A stretch of DNA of 64,000 bases from an uncultured Balneola sp. (GCA_913058495.1 CAJXQC010000013.1:39367-103366), one strand, 5' to 3'; numbered from the stretch's first letter, positions 44,050 through 52,788 are shown. The notes: generated by a model from the letters alone, not told the origin. Numbers and translations: made by a program.

Positions 44050-44463
44050 ATGGCAGGATATTCAGGCACTCCACTATTAAAAAAACTTGGTATTAAACCC
44101 GGTTATAAAATTCTCTTTGTTAATGAACCAGATCATTATCTGAATATGCTAGGCGATTTCCCGGAAAAGGTTCAGATAGTAAATCAAAGTTATGCCGGTC
44201 AGATCGACTTTATTCATGTATTTTGCAAAACAGAAGAAGAGCTTCACAATTTATTTCCTCCACTTAAAGAAAAACTTGATAAAAGTGGATTGATCTGGGT
44301 TTCCTGGATCAAAAAGGCATCTAAAAATTATGAAGCTACTTTTCCTGAAAGTGAAGTCCGTAGTCTTGGGCTAAATATTGGTTTGGTGGATGTAAAGGTT
44401 TGTGCCGTAGATGAAGACTGGAGTGGATTGAAATTTGTATACAGAATAGAAGATCGAAAATAA
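44050..44463 (+). CDS. DUF3052 family protein
   Basis: A 137-residue protein fitting DUF3052: the opening GYSGTPLLKKLGIKPGYKIL is the family hallmark, followed by DFIHVFCKTEEELHN, LIWVSWIKKASKN and a final GLVDVKVCAVDEDWSGLKFV. The fold resembles a Rossmann-like half domain without a cofactor site. Function is unknown. Its stop overlaps the next start by one base (TAATG), so it is translationally coupled to the alcohol dehydrogenase gene. Confidence 0.9.
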   Translation: MAGYSGTPLLKKLGIKPGYKILFVNEPDHYLNMLGDFPEKVQIVNQSYAGQIDFIHVFCKTEEELHNLFPPLKEKLDKSGLIWVSWIKKASKNYEATFPESEVRSLGLNIGLVDVKVCAVDEDWSGLKFVYRIEDRK

Positions 44464-45509
44464 TGAAAGCAATCACCTTTCAGGGAATTAAATGTGTTCA
44501 ACTTTCTGAAGCCCCAGACCCTGAAATTATTTCTAAAAAAGACGCCATTGTAAAGGTAGAACGAGCTGCTATTTGCGGTTCTGATATGCATGTGTATCAT
44601 GGAAGAGAAACCGGAATTGATGTCGGTACCATAATGGGTCATGAATTTACAGGAACTGTTGTGGATGCAGGTGAGAAAGTGTCTAATTTTAAAGTCGGTG
44701 ACCGGGTCTTTTCTCCGTTTACAGTGAATTGCGGCGAGTGTCATTTTTGTAAAATCGGACTAACAGCCAGGTGTGTGAAAAGCCAGTTGTATGGCTGGCG
44801 AGAAAACGGCTCCGGACTTCATGGTGTGCATGCTGAATATGTTCGGGTTCCAATGGCTGACGCTACTTTGATTTCTCTTCCCGACGACCTCTCTTGGGAG
44901 CAAGGAAATTTACTTGCTGATATCGCCTCGACGGGATATTTCGGTGCTGAATTAGCAGAGTTAAAAACAGATGATATTTGTGTGGTAATTGGTTGTGGTC
45001 CGGTAGGAATAATGGCAATTAAAGCTGCAAAGTATTTTCGTTGTAAAACTATTTATGCCGTTGATGGTATTGATTTCAGATTAGATTTCGCCAAACAGAA
45101 TGGTGCAATTCCTGTCAATTATCTGAATGAAAGTGTTGTTGAGAAGATCCTGGAACGAACAAATGGAATTGGGGCAGATTCAGTCATTGAGGCCGTGGGA
45201 AGTAAATCATCTATGAAAACGGCTTTCAATATTCTTCGTCCAGGTGGCATTTTAGCTTCTGTTGGAGTACAGGCTTTTGATCAACTTCCTTTTTCTCCAC
45301 CCGATATGTATGATAAAAATATTATCCTGAAAGCTGGAAGGTGCTCTTCCCGTTTTTATGCTGAAAAACTTATCCCACTAGTTCAAAACGGAGATCTTCA
45401 ACTTACTGATGTAATAACCCACACTTTTGATTTGAAGGATGGGGTGGAAGCGTACCGTTTCTTTGATGAAAAAAAGGATAAATGCTTAAAGGTATTGCTG
45501 AAGCCTTAA
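44463..45509 (+). CDS. Zinc-dependent alcohol dehydrogenase (MDR family)
   Basis: A 348-residue medium-chain dehydrogenase. Catalytic zinc ligands are in AAICGSDMHVYHG (Cys) and IMGHEFTG (His-Glu); the structural zinc site is CGECHFCKIGLTARC with four cysteines. The NAD motif is VVIGCGPVGIMAIKAA, followed by Asp in IYAVDGIDFRLDFA, suggesting NAD preference. All residues are intact. It resembles the threonine/glutathione-independent formaldehyde dehydrogenase group, but the substrate is open. It is coupled to the DUF3052 gene by a 1-base overlap. Confidence 0.93.
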   Translation: MKAITFQGIKCVQLSEAPDPEIISKKDAIVKVERAAICGSDMHVYHGRETGIDVGTIMGHEFTGTVVDAGEKVSNFKVGDRVFSPFTVNCGECHFCKIGLTARCVKSQLYGWRENGSGLHGVHAEYVRVPMADATLISLPDDLSWEQGNLLADIASTGYFGAELAELKTDDICVVIGCGPVGIMAIKAAKYFRCKTIYAVDGIDFRLDFAKQNGAIPVNYLNESVVEKILERTNGIGADSVIEAVGSKSSMKTAFNILRPGGILASVGVQAFDQLPFSPPDMYDKNIILKAGRCSSRFYAEKLIPLVQNGDLQLTDVITHTFDLKDGVEAYRFFDEKKDKCLKVLLKP

Positions 45510-45519
45510 AGAAAGCTCA

Positions 45520-46143
45520 CTAATTCTTGATCGTACCTATCATCGCCGTGCTTTCTACAAAATAGAGTTGCTCTACTTTATCCATCAGTAAAGGCTCGTT
45601 TCCCGGCTCTGCTTTTAAGGTAACTGTTCTCGGCTGATCTGAGATAATTTTATAAGCCACATCTCTGAATTCGCCCATCAACTTCTTCAATGCTTTTTTG
45701 TTGATGGAATAATCAAATTCAACAAAATAAGTTTCAACCGGTGCGGTTTCATTTAAGATCTGCTCTTTTTGTTCTTCTGAAAGCGAAGTCCCTTCTAATA
45801 ATCTCTCAAGCTTCAAAGCCTCGTTCTTTGATGAACCTAAATAAAATTCAGTTACCTTTTTATGGTCTCTCAGCTTTTCCACACTCTCTTCAGATGGTGA
45901 ATTTACAATTGAAATCACTATTGGCTTTATGTGCTCGTCCAGAACAGAGATTTCCAGTTTTCTGAATTGATCCCTGATAAATCCCGGAGAAACGGTATCA
46001 GACAGATACGCTACAAACATTCCCTCAACAAATGTGTATCCACCATTCTGGGCATCTTCAATTGAACTGTCATCTATTACTTGTGCACTCACAATAGTGG
46101 AGAAACAAAAAACTAAAATCAAAGAGGTTAGTGACCGTACCAT
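45520..46143 (-). CDS. Hypothetical secreted protein
   Basis: A 207-residue protein with a signal peptide ending in VSAQ (about residue 20). The mature chain is highly charged and helical, with an ISVLDEHIKPIVISIVNSPS strand and a repeated theme of short helices (KVTEFYLGSSKNEALKLERLL). Cysteines are absent from the mature part and no family motif is visible. It converges with the alcohol dehydrogenase gene, 10 bases apart, and is divergent from prfC with a 99-base promoter region. Confidence 0.75.
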   Translation of the reverse strand: MVRSLTSLILVFCFSTIVSAQVIDDSSIEDAQNGGYTFVEGMFVAYLSDTVSPGFIRDQFRKLEISVLDEHIKPIVISIVNSPSEESVEKLRDHKKVTEFYLGSSKNEALKLERLLEGTSLSEEQKEQILNETAPVETYFVEFDYSINKKALKKLMGEFRDVAYKIISDQPRTVTLKAEPGNEPLLMDKVEQLYFVESTAMIGTIKN

Positions 46144-46242
46144 AATCCATTGTATTTGTTATAACTTAAATAATCAACAATAGAATAGGTAAAAAAGTCT
46201 ATTAAACCTTATTTTTAAGAAATTAAAGCAAAAGAACATTTC

Positions 46243-47853
46243 ATGTCATCAACGGCAACTGCCGATTCTCCTATTCTGAAAGAAGCTAAGAGAAGACGTA
46301 CATTCGCAATTATTTCTCACCCGGATGCGGGTAAAACAACACTCACTGAAAAACTCCTTCTTTATGGTGGAGCGATTCATGAAGCGGGTTCAGTTCGTGC
46401 ACGTAAAGCTTCTCATCATGCTGCTTCCGATTGGATGGCCATAGAAAAAGAGCGTGGGATTTCAGTGACTTCCTCCGTTATGCGTTTCGAAAAAGATGGT
46501 ATTAAATACAACTTACTGGATACTCCGGGTCACAAAGATTTTTCTGAAGATACACTACGAACTCTCGTTGCAGCTGATTGTGGATTGATGGTTATTGACG
46601 TTGCAAAAGGAGTTGAGGAACAAACTGAAAAGTTGTTTGAAGTATGTAAGCTTCGTGAGGTTCCGGTAATAACATTCGTGAACAAGTGTGATCGTCCCGG
46701 TATGGATCCACTCGAAGTTTTAAGTAATGTTGAATCTAAACTAGGAATTGAAGCCGTTCCAGCAAGCTGGCCGATGGGCTACGGACAAAAGTTTCAAGGG
46801 ATCTATGATGTAATCGGCGGCGAAGTTCATGTTTATGAAAAAGCTGATCACGGTACAAAGAAAGCTATAACAGAATCAATGTCGGTAGAAGATGCGCTCG
46901 CACAAAGCAATCTTTCTGATGTAGAAAAAGACGCTTTCCGTGAAGAGGTGATGCTCATCGAAGACATGTACCCGAATATGGATAAGGAGTTATACAGCAC
47001 CGGAAAAGTTACTCCGGTTTTCTTTGGTTCAGCATTAAACAATTTCGGACTGGATGTGTTTCTTAACTATTTCCATCAGCTTGCTCCTTCTCCTCAAATG
47101 TACGAACAAGCCGAGGGTGGAGAGCGCTCTATTGATGATGCATTTTCAGGATTTATTTTTAAGATGCAGGCAAATATGAATCCGGGGCACCGTGATTGCG
47201 CGGCTTTCATTCGGGTTGCATCAGGAAAATTCCAGCGTGGACAAAATGTAGTCATCTCTCATACCGGCAAGAAAATTAAACTGGCAACACCTCATACTTT
47301 AATGGGTGACGAGCGCCAATTAATGGAAGAAGCCTATCCCGGAGATATTGTTTCTATTTTCAATCCCGGTGATTTCAGAATTGGCACAACTATTTTTGAG
47401 AAAAATAATGTCCGATTTGATGTAATTCCATTGTTCACCCCCGAACATTTTCAAAAAGTAGCTACTAAAGATCCTTTTAAAAGAAAGCAGCTCCGCGAAG
47501 GTTTACGGCAACTTTCTGAAGAAGGAGTGGTTCATGTATTTGAAGTCCCAAATGGCGTAGGTAATGAACTTTTATTGGGAACGGTTGGTGTGTTGCAATT
47601 TGAAGTTGTTGAACACAGAATGCGGGAAGAATACAATGTGGAACTCGTTAAAACTCCGGTTTCTTACTATTGTGCCAGATGGTTGCCGAATGATGAACCT
47701 GAAGTTATTAAAAAACTGGAATCCAGTTATTCTACACATGTAACCAAAGACATGGAAGAAAATCCTATTGTGCTGTTTGAATCCATGTACGCACTCAATC
47801 AGGCAGAAGAAAAAGTAGGGGCTCAGCATTTATTTAAGTTCAAGCAAGGCTAA
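46243..47853 (+). CDS. prfC: Peptide chain release factor 3 (RF3)
   Basis: A 536-residue translational GTPase that recycles RF1/RF2 after termination. G motifs: P-loop HPDAGKTTLTEKLL (about 26-39), switch I ERGISVTSSVM, G3 DTPGHKDFSEDT, G4 NKCDRPGMDP. Domain II and the C-terminal RF3 domain (FEVPNGVGNELLLGTVGVLQFEV-like stretch, KTPVSYYCARWLPND) are complete. Length matches E. coli RF3. It is monocistronic, with a strong hairpin downstream. Confidence 0.97.
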   Translation: MSSTATADSPILKEAKRRRTFAIISHPDAGKTTLTEKLLLYGGAIHEAGSVRARKASHHAASDWMAIEKERGISVTSSVMRFEKDGIKYNLLDTPGHKDFSEDTLRTLVAADCGLMVIDVAKGVEEQTEKLFEVCKLREVPVITFVNKCDRPGMDPLEVLSNVESKLGIEAVPASWPMGYGQKFQGIYDVIGGEVHVYEKADHGTKKAITESMSVEDALAQSNLSDVEKDAFREEVMLIEDMYPNMDKELYSTGKVTPVFFGSALNNFGLDVFLNYFHQLAPSPQMYEQAEGGERSIDDAFSGFIFKMQANMNPGHRDCAAFIRVASGKFQRGQNVVISHTGKKIKLATPHTLMGDERQLMEEAYPGDIVSIFNPGDFRIGTTIFEKNNVRFDVIPLFTPEHFQKVATKDPFKRKQLREGLRQLSEEGVVHVFEVPNGVGNELLLGTVGVLQFEVVEHRMREEYNVELVKTPVSYYCARWLPNDEPEVIKKLESSYSTHVTKDMEENPIVLFESMYALNQAEEKVGAQHLFKFKQG

Positions 47854-47856
47854 TTT

Positions 47857-47914
47857 CAATGATCAATTTATCAATTAAGAATTGTTCAATTGAAACATTC
47901 TTAATTGATCATTG
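47857..47914. terminator. Large hairpin between convergent prfC and metzincin genes
   Basis: CAATGATCAATT (47857-47868) is an exact inverted copy of AATTGATCATTG (47903-47914), and inner AAGAATTG/CATTCTT extends the stem. It fills the 63-base gap between two converging genes, so a bidirectional terminator is likely, although it is AT-rich and lacks a clear U-run. Confidence 0.6.
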
Positions 47915-47916
47915 CT

Positions 47917-48681
47917 CTACTTTCCTCCATTAGCCTGAAGATCCTGAATGCATTGAGAATCCAATTCCGGTACATTTCCTCCCATAAGATTACTTGCAAA
48001 ATCTGACGTGCGAACTGCAAAATACATCAAGCAGGTGTCCACATCACAGTGAGCGCCATTAGCCTCATCATGATGCTCTTGTACTGCAGGCGTTCCATTG
48101 TTTACTAATCCCAGAATATGGCCAAATTCGTGTTGTAGAACCGTTGTCTCTACAGTTTCCCTGCTTGGCTGATTGAATCCTCCTGAGTTTTCATCGATTG
48201 TACCACCTAACAAAGCCATGGATGTGTTGAAGTATGCAAAACCCAATACATTTTCCTGTTCAAATTGTCCGTCAAGAATTAAAAAATAGGCAGCAATTGC
48301 ATTTCCTTCGGTATATGTATCTCTGTGCTCTTTTTCCACATCAAATGCTTCCTGCGCTGTATAAGGAGAATTTCCCGGTGATGGTATTTCATCGTCTAAC
48401 GAAATTGATATACTAGCCTTGTTGAGCCTGTTTTGCAGGAATGATCGTAAATTGTTTAAAGCAGACTGCGTTGGCCGGAATCCTTCAACATAATCAATTT
48501 CTATAGTTAGGTTGTTGAAGCTAGTGCCGGATAAAAAATCATTGGCCGATTCCCCCACATTTAGTCTACTCGAAAACTCATTTCCGTTTTCGTTTCCACT
48601 ATTACTTCCACCGTTACTGCACCCAAATAAAACAGTAGAAATTATAATTATAAGCCCGAAGAAAATTTTATTGTATTCCAT
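47917..48681 (-). CDS. Metzincin-type zinc metalloprotease, lipoprotein
   Basis: A 254-residue protease. The lipoprotein signal ends in VLFGC (Cys21), followed by a Gly/Ser/Asn linker. The active site is QHEFGHILGLVNN (His184, Glu185, His188, Gly191, Asn194). The third ligand may be His203, His204 or His211. The Met-turn is likely CLMYFAV with Met219, and the adjoining HC-x4-CLM (211-219) recalls archaemetzincins, with Cys212 and Cys217 perhaps forming a disulfide or zinc site. The spacing after the helix is longer than in standard metzincins. Surface proteolysis is likely. Confidence 0.87.
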   Translation of the reverse strand: MEYNKIFFGLIIIISTVLFGCSNGGSNSGNENGNEFSSRLNVGESANDFLSGTSFNNLTIEIDYVEGFRPTQSALNNLRSFLQNRLNKASISISLDDEIPSPGNSPYTAQEAFDVEKEHRDTYTEGNAIAAYFLILDGQFEQENVLGFAYFNTSMALLGGTIDENSGGFNQPSRETVETTVLQHEFGHILGLVNNGTPAVQEHHDEANGAHCDVDTCLMYFAVRTSDFASNLMGGNVPELDSQCIQDLQANGGK

Positions 48682-48826
48682 AGTCTATTAAAGCCTTATT
48701 GCACTAAAAATGTTCCATATTAATAATCATATAACCAATTTGTAAAGATCTTCAATTCCGCTTTATAAGCCGCTAAAAAGTCCATAGTTTAAGGTTCGCA
48801 AAAAAATTAATGCATCTATACTAAAA

Positions 48827-49318
48827 TTGATTACTGAAACTAAGGTTTCCGAGCAAGTAAAAATTATTAAAGCCGATCTAGATAACCCTAAACATGCTGC
48901 TGATATTGTAAATATCGTAGATTTGTTTGCCAAAGATCCCATGGGTCAGGATGAAGCACTCAGCGAAGAAGTAAGAGTTGATATGATCGCTGAAATGAAG
49001 AAAATCCCTACTACAATGACTTATATGGCATATCATGAGGAAAAAGTACTTGGGATCGTGACCTGCTTTATTGGTTATTCAACCTTTACAGCCAGCAAAA
49101 CTTTCAAAATTCATGACGTAGCTGTTCACCCTGATGCAAGAGGAATGGGAGTTGGAACAAAGCTTCTGGATGCCGTTCATGATGAAGCAGAAAAAATGGG
49201 CTGTTCCAAAATCACACTGGAAGTTCGCGAAGATAATCCCGCACAGAATCTCTATGAAAGAGAAGGATTTGAGTACGGTGAACCGAAATGGTGGTTTATG
49301 ACGAAAGAATTGGATTAA
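48827..49318 (+). CDS. GNAT family N-acetyltransferase
   Basis: A 163-residue acetyltransferase beginning at TTG 48827; the ATG at 48810 is out of frame and no other ATG precedes the conserved region. The core is IHDVAVHPDARGMGVGTKLLDAVHDEA, with the acetyl-CoA loop RGMGVG, then ITLEVREDNPAQNLYEREGFEYG with the catalytic-side Tyr. The C-terminal Y-x-x-W region (PKWWFMTKEL) completes the fold. The substrate is unknown. It ends overlapping the MltB-like gene by 4 bases on the opposite strand. Confidence 0.9.
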   Translation: MITETKVSEQVKIIKADLDNPKHAADIVNIVDLFAKDPMGQDEALSEEVRVDMIAEMKKIPTTMTYMAYHEEKVLGIVTCFIGYSTFTASKTFKIHDVAVHPDARGMGVGTKLLDAVHDEAEKMGCSKITLEVREDNPAQNLYEREGFEYGEPKWWFMTKELD

Positions 49319-50094
49319 GAGTTTTTCGTCACTTCTTTCGCGTCTTCAGCCAGACCAAGTACGGCCTGCTGGTATAATCCGCTGTTATTATATCTGAGAA
49401 TAGCTTCTTCTACACTACCGGTTATTTCCTTGAAATGAGCCAGGTATTTACCTACTGAGTAAATATTATTGCTCATGTCGTACAAATCATCGCCAACAAA
49501 CCAACGGTTTAGCGACCAGGGAATAAACTGAGCGTACGACATTGCTCCGGCATAACTGGATTTAAGAGCTAAAATATCTACTTCTCTTTTATTTGCCCAT
49601 TCTATTAACTCTTCTAACTGTGCCAGAGCAAATTTAGCACGATGTCCTTCTTTAATCATAGATACATACGCATTAAAAGGATTGTACTTCCCTTCATACT
49701 TACCAAATTCTGATTCCACTCCTAGTATCCCAATGATCACTTCTTTAGGGATTCCATATTCTTTTTCTGCCTTTGCGAGATCTTCTTTATGCAATTGGTA
49801 AAAGGAAGCGATCTTGTTTTTCTTATTGTCATAACCCAACACCTTCTGATATTTTTCGAAACTGTCGATCTTTACTTCAGCAGAACGGGTGAATTTTTTA
49901 GTGATTCCGTTGATCAATTCAAATCTGGAATCTTCAAAATAAGGTCGGATGTCCACACCTTTTTTCTCGAAATGTTCTATCAATTTTGCTTTGTATTCCT
50001 CATCGGGGTTACTCGCTGCATTTGCAACCGCATTCCATCCAAAAACAATTAACAGGAGCGCAAAAACTCCCTTCTTTAAATCTGATCCTATCAT
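49315..50094 (-). CDS. MltB-like lytic transglycosylase (SLT_2 domain)
   Basis: A 259-residue periplasmic enzyme with a signal peptide (residues 1-26, cleaved near ANAAS). The SLT_2 domain spans about 95-245: EYGIPKEVIIGILGVESEFG holds the catalytic Glu, then KSSYAGAMSYAQFIPWSLNR, LYDMSNNIYSVGKYLAHF and LRYNNSGLYQQAVLGLA. It is shorter than E. coli MltB and lacks the C-terminal peptidoglycan-binding part. It likely trims septal or general peptidoglycan, beside the MltF-like enzyme encoded at 22.5 kb. Confidence 0.92.
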   Translation of the reverse strand: MIGSDLKKGVFALLLIVFGWNAVANAASNPDEEYKAKLIEHFEKKGVDIRPYFEDSRFELINGITKKFTRSAEVKIDSFEKYQKVLGYDNKKNKIASFYQLHKEDLAKAEKEYGIPKEVIIGILGVESEFGKYEGKYNPFNAYVSMIKEGHRAKFALAQLEELIEWANKREVDILALKSSYAGAMSYAQFIPWSLNRWFVGDDLYDMSNNIYSVGKYLAHFKEITGSVEEAILRYNNSGLYQQAVLGLAEDAKEVTKNS

Positions 50095-50399
50095 ATTATT
50101 GTACCGTCCTGATCTGTAAAATGATTTCCTGATTATAATAAAACTGAATCGAAGTAGAAATAGTATTTTGTGAAAGGTTGTATCGGTTTTAAAACAATGA
50201 TTCTTACAAACTCGAACTTCAATACAAAATCCCTTATCTTTTAAGTCTTGGCGAATTTGCTAATTCTACTCTTAAACCGGATTCAGAAATTAGTGATAAG
50301 CCACGGAAACACGAAAGCACAAAAATGTGTTTTCTTTCGTGATTTTGTGCTCTAGTGGCAGAATCATCTGAATCTTGAAAAAATTATTAAAAGGAAATC
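50095..50399. other. 305-base gene-free region upstream of lpdA
   Basis: No credible gene is seen. It separates the divergent MltB-like and lpdA genes and must hold both promoters. The half next to lpdA contains an inverted repeat (50300-50359). AAAGGAA just before ATG 50400 is a reasonable ribosome-binding site. Confidence 0.7.
50300..50359. repeat. Palindromic intergenic element
   Basis: GCCAC (50300-50304) pairs with GTGGC (50355-50359), and CACGAAAG (50310-50317) with CTTTCGTG (50334-50341); GCACAAAA and ATTTTGTGC add partial pairing. Such 'cacgaaagcacaaaa' palindromes look like dispersed elements of FCB genomes. It is placed 40 bases before lpdA and may affect its leader. Confidence 0.6.
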
Positions 50400-51818
50400 A
50401 TGGCAAAAGAATTTGATGTATGTGTAATCGGGTCGGGACCCGGCGGATATGTAGCTGCAATCCGTGCATCACAACTTGGTTTTAAAACCGCAATCGTAGA
50501 AAAAAGGCACCTTGGTGGTGTTTGTTTAAATATCGGATGTATTCCAACTAAAGCGTTACTTCGCTCTGCAGAAGTTATGGAATCTATTCAGCATGCCGAT
50601 GATTATGGAATTTCTGTAAAAGATGTGAAAGCTGATTTCGGCGGCATGGTTAAAAGAAGCCGTGGCGTTGCCAATAAAATGAGCAAAGGTGTTCAGTTCT
50701 TGATGAAAGCGAACAAGATCGATGTTTTCATGGGAACAGGTGTTTTCAAGTCAAAATCAGAGCTTGCAGTTAATGACGAAAAAGGAAAAGAAACTGAAAG
50801 CATCAAAGCCAAGCATTTTATAATTGCTACAGGTGCTCGCCCACGTCAACTTCCTAATCTGGAGATCGACGGTGAAATGATCATCGATTCTGAAAAGGCG
50901 ATGACCATGGAAAAGCAGCCTAAGAAAATGGTGATCATCGGTGCCGGTGCTATCGGAGTTGAGTTCGCTTATTTCTATCACACATTAGGAACAGAAGTAA
51001 CGATCGTTGAGCTTCAAAAAACTTTGGTTCCTGTTGAAGATCAGGACGTTGGAAAAGAGCTTGGTAAGATCTACAAGAAAAAAGGAATGAACCTGATGCT
51101 GGAAAGCACAGTAGAAAAAGTTGAGAAAAAAGGTTCCGGAGTTAAAGTGACTGTTAAAACTAAGAAAGGCGAAGAAGTGATCGAAGCTGATGTTGTTCTT
51201 TCTGCAGTTGGTGTAACCGGAAACGTAGAAGGACTTGGCCTTGAAGATATCGGCGTAAAAGTTGAACGAGGTGCAATTGTTGTAGATAAATCAGATTACT
51301 CAACAGGTGTTGACGGAATTTATGCAATTGGTGATATCATCGGCGCTCCTTGGTTGGCTCACAAAGCTTCTCATGAAGCAGTTGTACTTGCTGAGCAATT
51401 AGCCGGTAAAAATCCTAAGCCAATCAATTATGGAAACATTCCGGGCTGTACATACTGCGAGCCTCAAGTTGCTTCTGTTGGTTTAACTGAAGCTGCTGCC
51501 AAAGAAGAAGGTTATGATGTTAAAGTTGGGAAATTCCCGCTTTCAGCTAGTGGTAAAGCTACCGCACTTGGACATGAGGAAGGCTTCGTAAAAGTTGTAT
51601 TTGATGCTAAATACGGCGAATGGTTAGGTCTTCATATGATCGGATTCGGCGTTACTGAAATGGTCGCTGAAGCTGTTGTAGCCCGTGATCTGGAAACTAC
51701 CGGACATGAGATCATCAACGCTGTTCATCCGCATCCAACATTATCAGAAGCGGTAATGGAAGCTGTAGCTGAAGCATATAACGAAGGTGTTCACTTAGGA
51801 ACTCCGGTTAAGAAATAA
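50400..51818 (+). CDS. lpdA: Dihydrolipoyl dehydrogenase (E3)
   Basis: A 472-residue flavoprotein that reoxidises dihydrolipoyl groups of 2-oxoacid dehydrogenases and the glycine cleavage system. FAD motif VIGSGPGGYVAA (9-20), redox disulfide GGVCLNIGCIPTK, NAD motif VIIGAGAIGVEFAYF, second FAD motif GIYAIGDI and catalytic His-Glu in HPHPTLSEAVMEA are all intact. It is followed by a strong terminator and then by lipB and lipA, so the lipoate-dependent genes are grouped even if not on one transcript. Confidence 0.97.
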   Translation: MAKEFDVCVIGSGPGGYVAAIRASQLGFKTAIVEKRHLGGVCLNIGCIPTKALLRSAEVMESIQHADDYGISVKDVKADFGGMVKRSRGVANKMSKGVQFLMKANKIDVFMGTGVFKSKSELAVNDEKGKETESIKAKHFIIATGARPRQLPNLEIDGEMIIDSEKAMTMEKQPKKMVIIGAGAIGVEFAYFYHTLGTEVTIVELQKTLVPVEDQDVGKELGKIYKKKGMNLMLESTVEKVEKKGSGVKVTVKTKKGEEVIEADVVLSAVGVTGNVEGLGLEDIGVKVERGAIVVDKSDYSTGVDGIYAIGDIIGAPWLAHKASHEAVVLAEQLAGKNPKPINYGNIPGCTYCEPQVASVGLTEAAAKEEGYDVKVGKFPLSASGKATALGHEEGFVKVVFDAKYGEWLGLHMIGFGVTEMVAEAVVARDLETTGHEIINAVHPHPTLSEAVMEAVAEAYNEGVHLGTPVKK

Positions 51819-51853
51819 GATCGCTGATGTGCTGATTATTTATCAGCGCCTCT

Positions 51854-51880
51854 GTCATTTCGACCAGATGGAGAAATGAC
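51854..51880. repeat. Short inverted repeat GTCATTTC / GAAATGAC
   Basis: GTCATTTC (51854-51861) and GAAATGAC (51873-51880) flank an 11-base spacer (GACCAGATGGA). It resembles a fragment of the 'GTCATTTCGACC...GGAGAAAT' dispersed elements common in Bacteroidota, located just before the lpdA terminator. Confidence 0.5.
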
Positions 51881-51893
51881 AAATAAATATTGT

Positions 51894-51922
51894 AAATGGC
51901 TCCCTTGTGGAGCCATTTTTTT
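51894..51922 (+). terminator. Rho-independent terminator of lpdA
   Basis: AAATGGCTCC (51894-51903) pairs perfectly with GGAGCCATTT (51909-51918) around CTTGT, followed by a T-run to 51922. It ends 2 bases before the lipB ATG, so the lipB promoter must lie in or upstream of the hairpin, or lipB depends on readthrough. Confidence 0.9.
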
Positions 51923-51924
51923 CT

Positions 51925-52647
51925 ATGAAAAAAACCATCCAACTATACGATCTCGGTTTAAAATCCTACCAACCGGTTTGGGATTTACAACACAAGATTC
52001 AGCAACGAATCATTGACGAGAAAAAACTGGATAGGATTGGTGAGTTTGAAGGCGAAAGAAAAAATGATGTACTTCTTTTTGTGGAGCATCCGCATGTGTA
52101 TACACTGGGGAAAAGCGGTGCTGAAGAAAATATGCTTCGATCACTTCTTGAGCTTAAGGAACAACAAGCTGAGTATGTAAAAACCAATCGTGGTGGAGAT
52201 ATCACTTACCATGGCCCGGGACAGATAGTTGGTTATCCGATTTTGGATCTTGACCGATATTTTACTGACATCCATAAATACCTTCGTTACCTCGAAGAAG
52301 TGATCATTAAAGTTTGTGCGGATTATGGTTTTGATGCACAAAGAATAGATGGGCTTACCGGCGTCTGGATTGGTGAACAAAAGATCTGTGCAATGGGAAT
52401 CCGCTGTTCCCGTTGGGTAACCATGCATGGTTTTGCGCTTAATGTAAATACGAACTTACAATATTTTAATAACATCGTTCCCTGTGGTATTGAAGACAAA
52501 GAAGTAACCAGTTTAGAAAAACTTTTAGGCTCAAAAATTGACATCGAAGAAGTAAAAGAAAGGATCGTTACTCACTTCGAAAATGTTTTCGAGGTAAGCA
52601 TTAAACCAAACGGTACACAAACAGAACTAGAGAAGAATTTTTTGTAA
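51925..52647 (+). CDS. lipB: Lipoyl(octanoyl) transferase
   Basis: A 240-residue enzyme that moves octanoate from acyl carrier protein to lipoyl domains. I start it at ATG 51925; the frame is open to GTG 51907, but that codon lies inside the terminator hairpin. The family signature RGGDITYHGPGQ is at 89-100, the catalytic Lys is 153 (IGEQKICAMGIR) and the catalytic Cys is 187 (NNIVPCGI). All are intact. It precedes lipA, which inserts the sulfur atoms, giving the endogenous lipoate pathway in order. Confidence 0.96.
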   Translation: MKKTIQLYDLGLKSYQPVWDLQHKIQQRIIDEKKLDRIGEFEGERKNDVLLFVEHPHVYTLGKSGAEENMLRSLLELKEQQAEYVKTNRGGDITYHGPGQIVGYPILDLDRYFTDIHKYLRYLEEVIIKVCADYGFDAQRIDGLTGVWIGEQKICAMGIRCSRWVTMHGFALNVNTNLQYFNNIVPCGIEDKEVTSLEKLLGSKIDIEEVKERIVTHFENVFEVSIKPNGTQTELEKNFL

Positions 52648-52665
52648 CTTATTTTTTTAGAAAAA

Positions 52666-52769
52666 GTCATCCTGAGGATACTTCCGAAGGATCTGCAAAA
52701 CGTAGAATCTTCAACTAATTTTCTACTAGTTTAGCATTGTGCAGATTCATCGCTTTCGCTCTGAATGAC
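52666..52769. repeat. GTCATCCTGAG ... CTCTGAATGAC dispersed element
   Basis: A 104-base element between lipB and lipA with imperfect inverted ends: GTCATCCTGAG on the left and CTCTGAATGAC on the right. The interior holds GAAGGATCTGCA and GCAGATTCATCGC, which also pair. It resembles the GTCATTCTGAG-type repeats seen in many Bacteroidota intergenic regions. Confidence 0.65.
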
Positions 52770-52788
52770 TAATAAATAAAACATCCCA

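Noticed and set aside
51907..51924. Alternative GTG start for lipB adding six residues.
   Set aside because: The codon lies within the lpdA terminator hairpin and the added residues are not part of the family; ATG 51925 fits known LipB starts.
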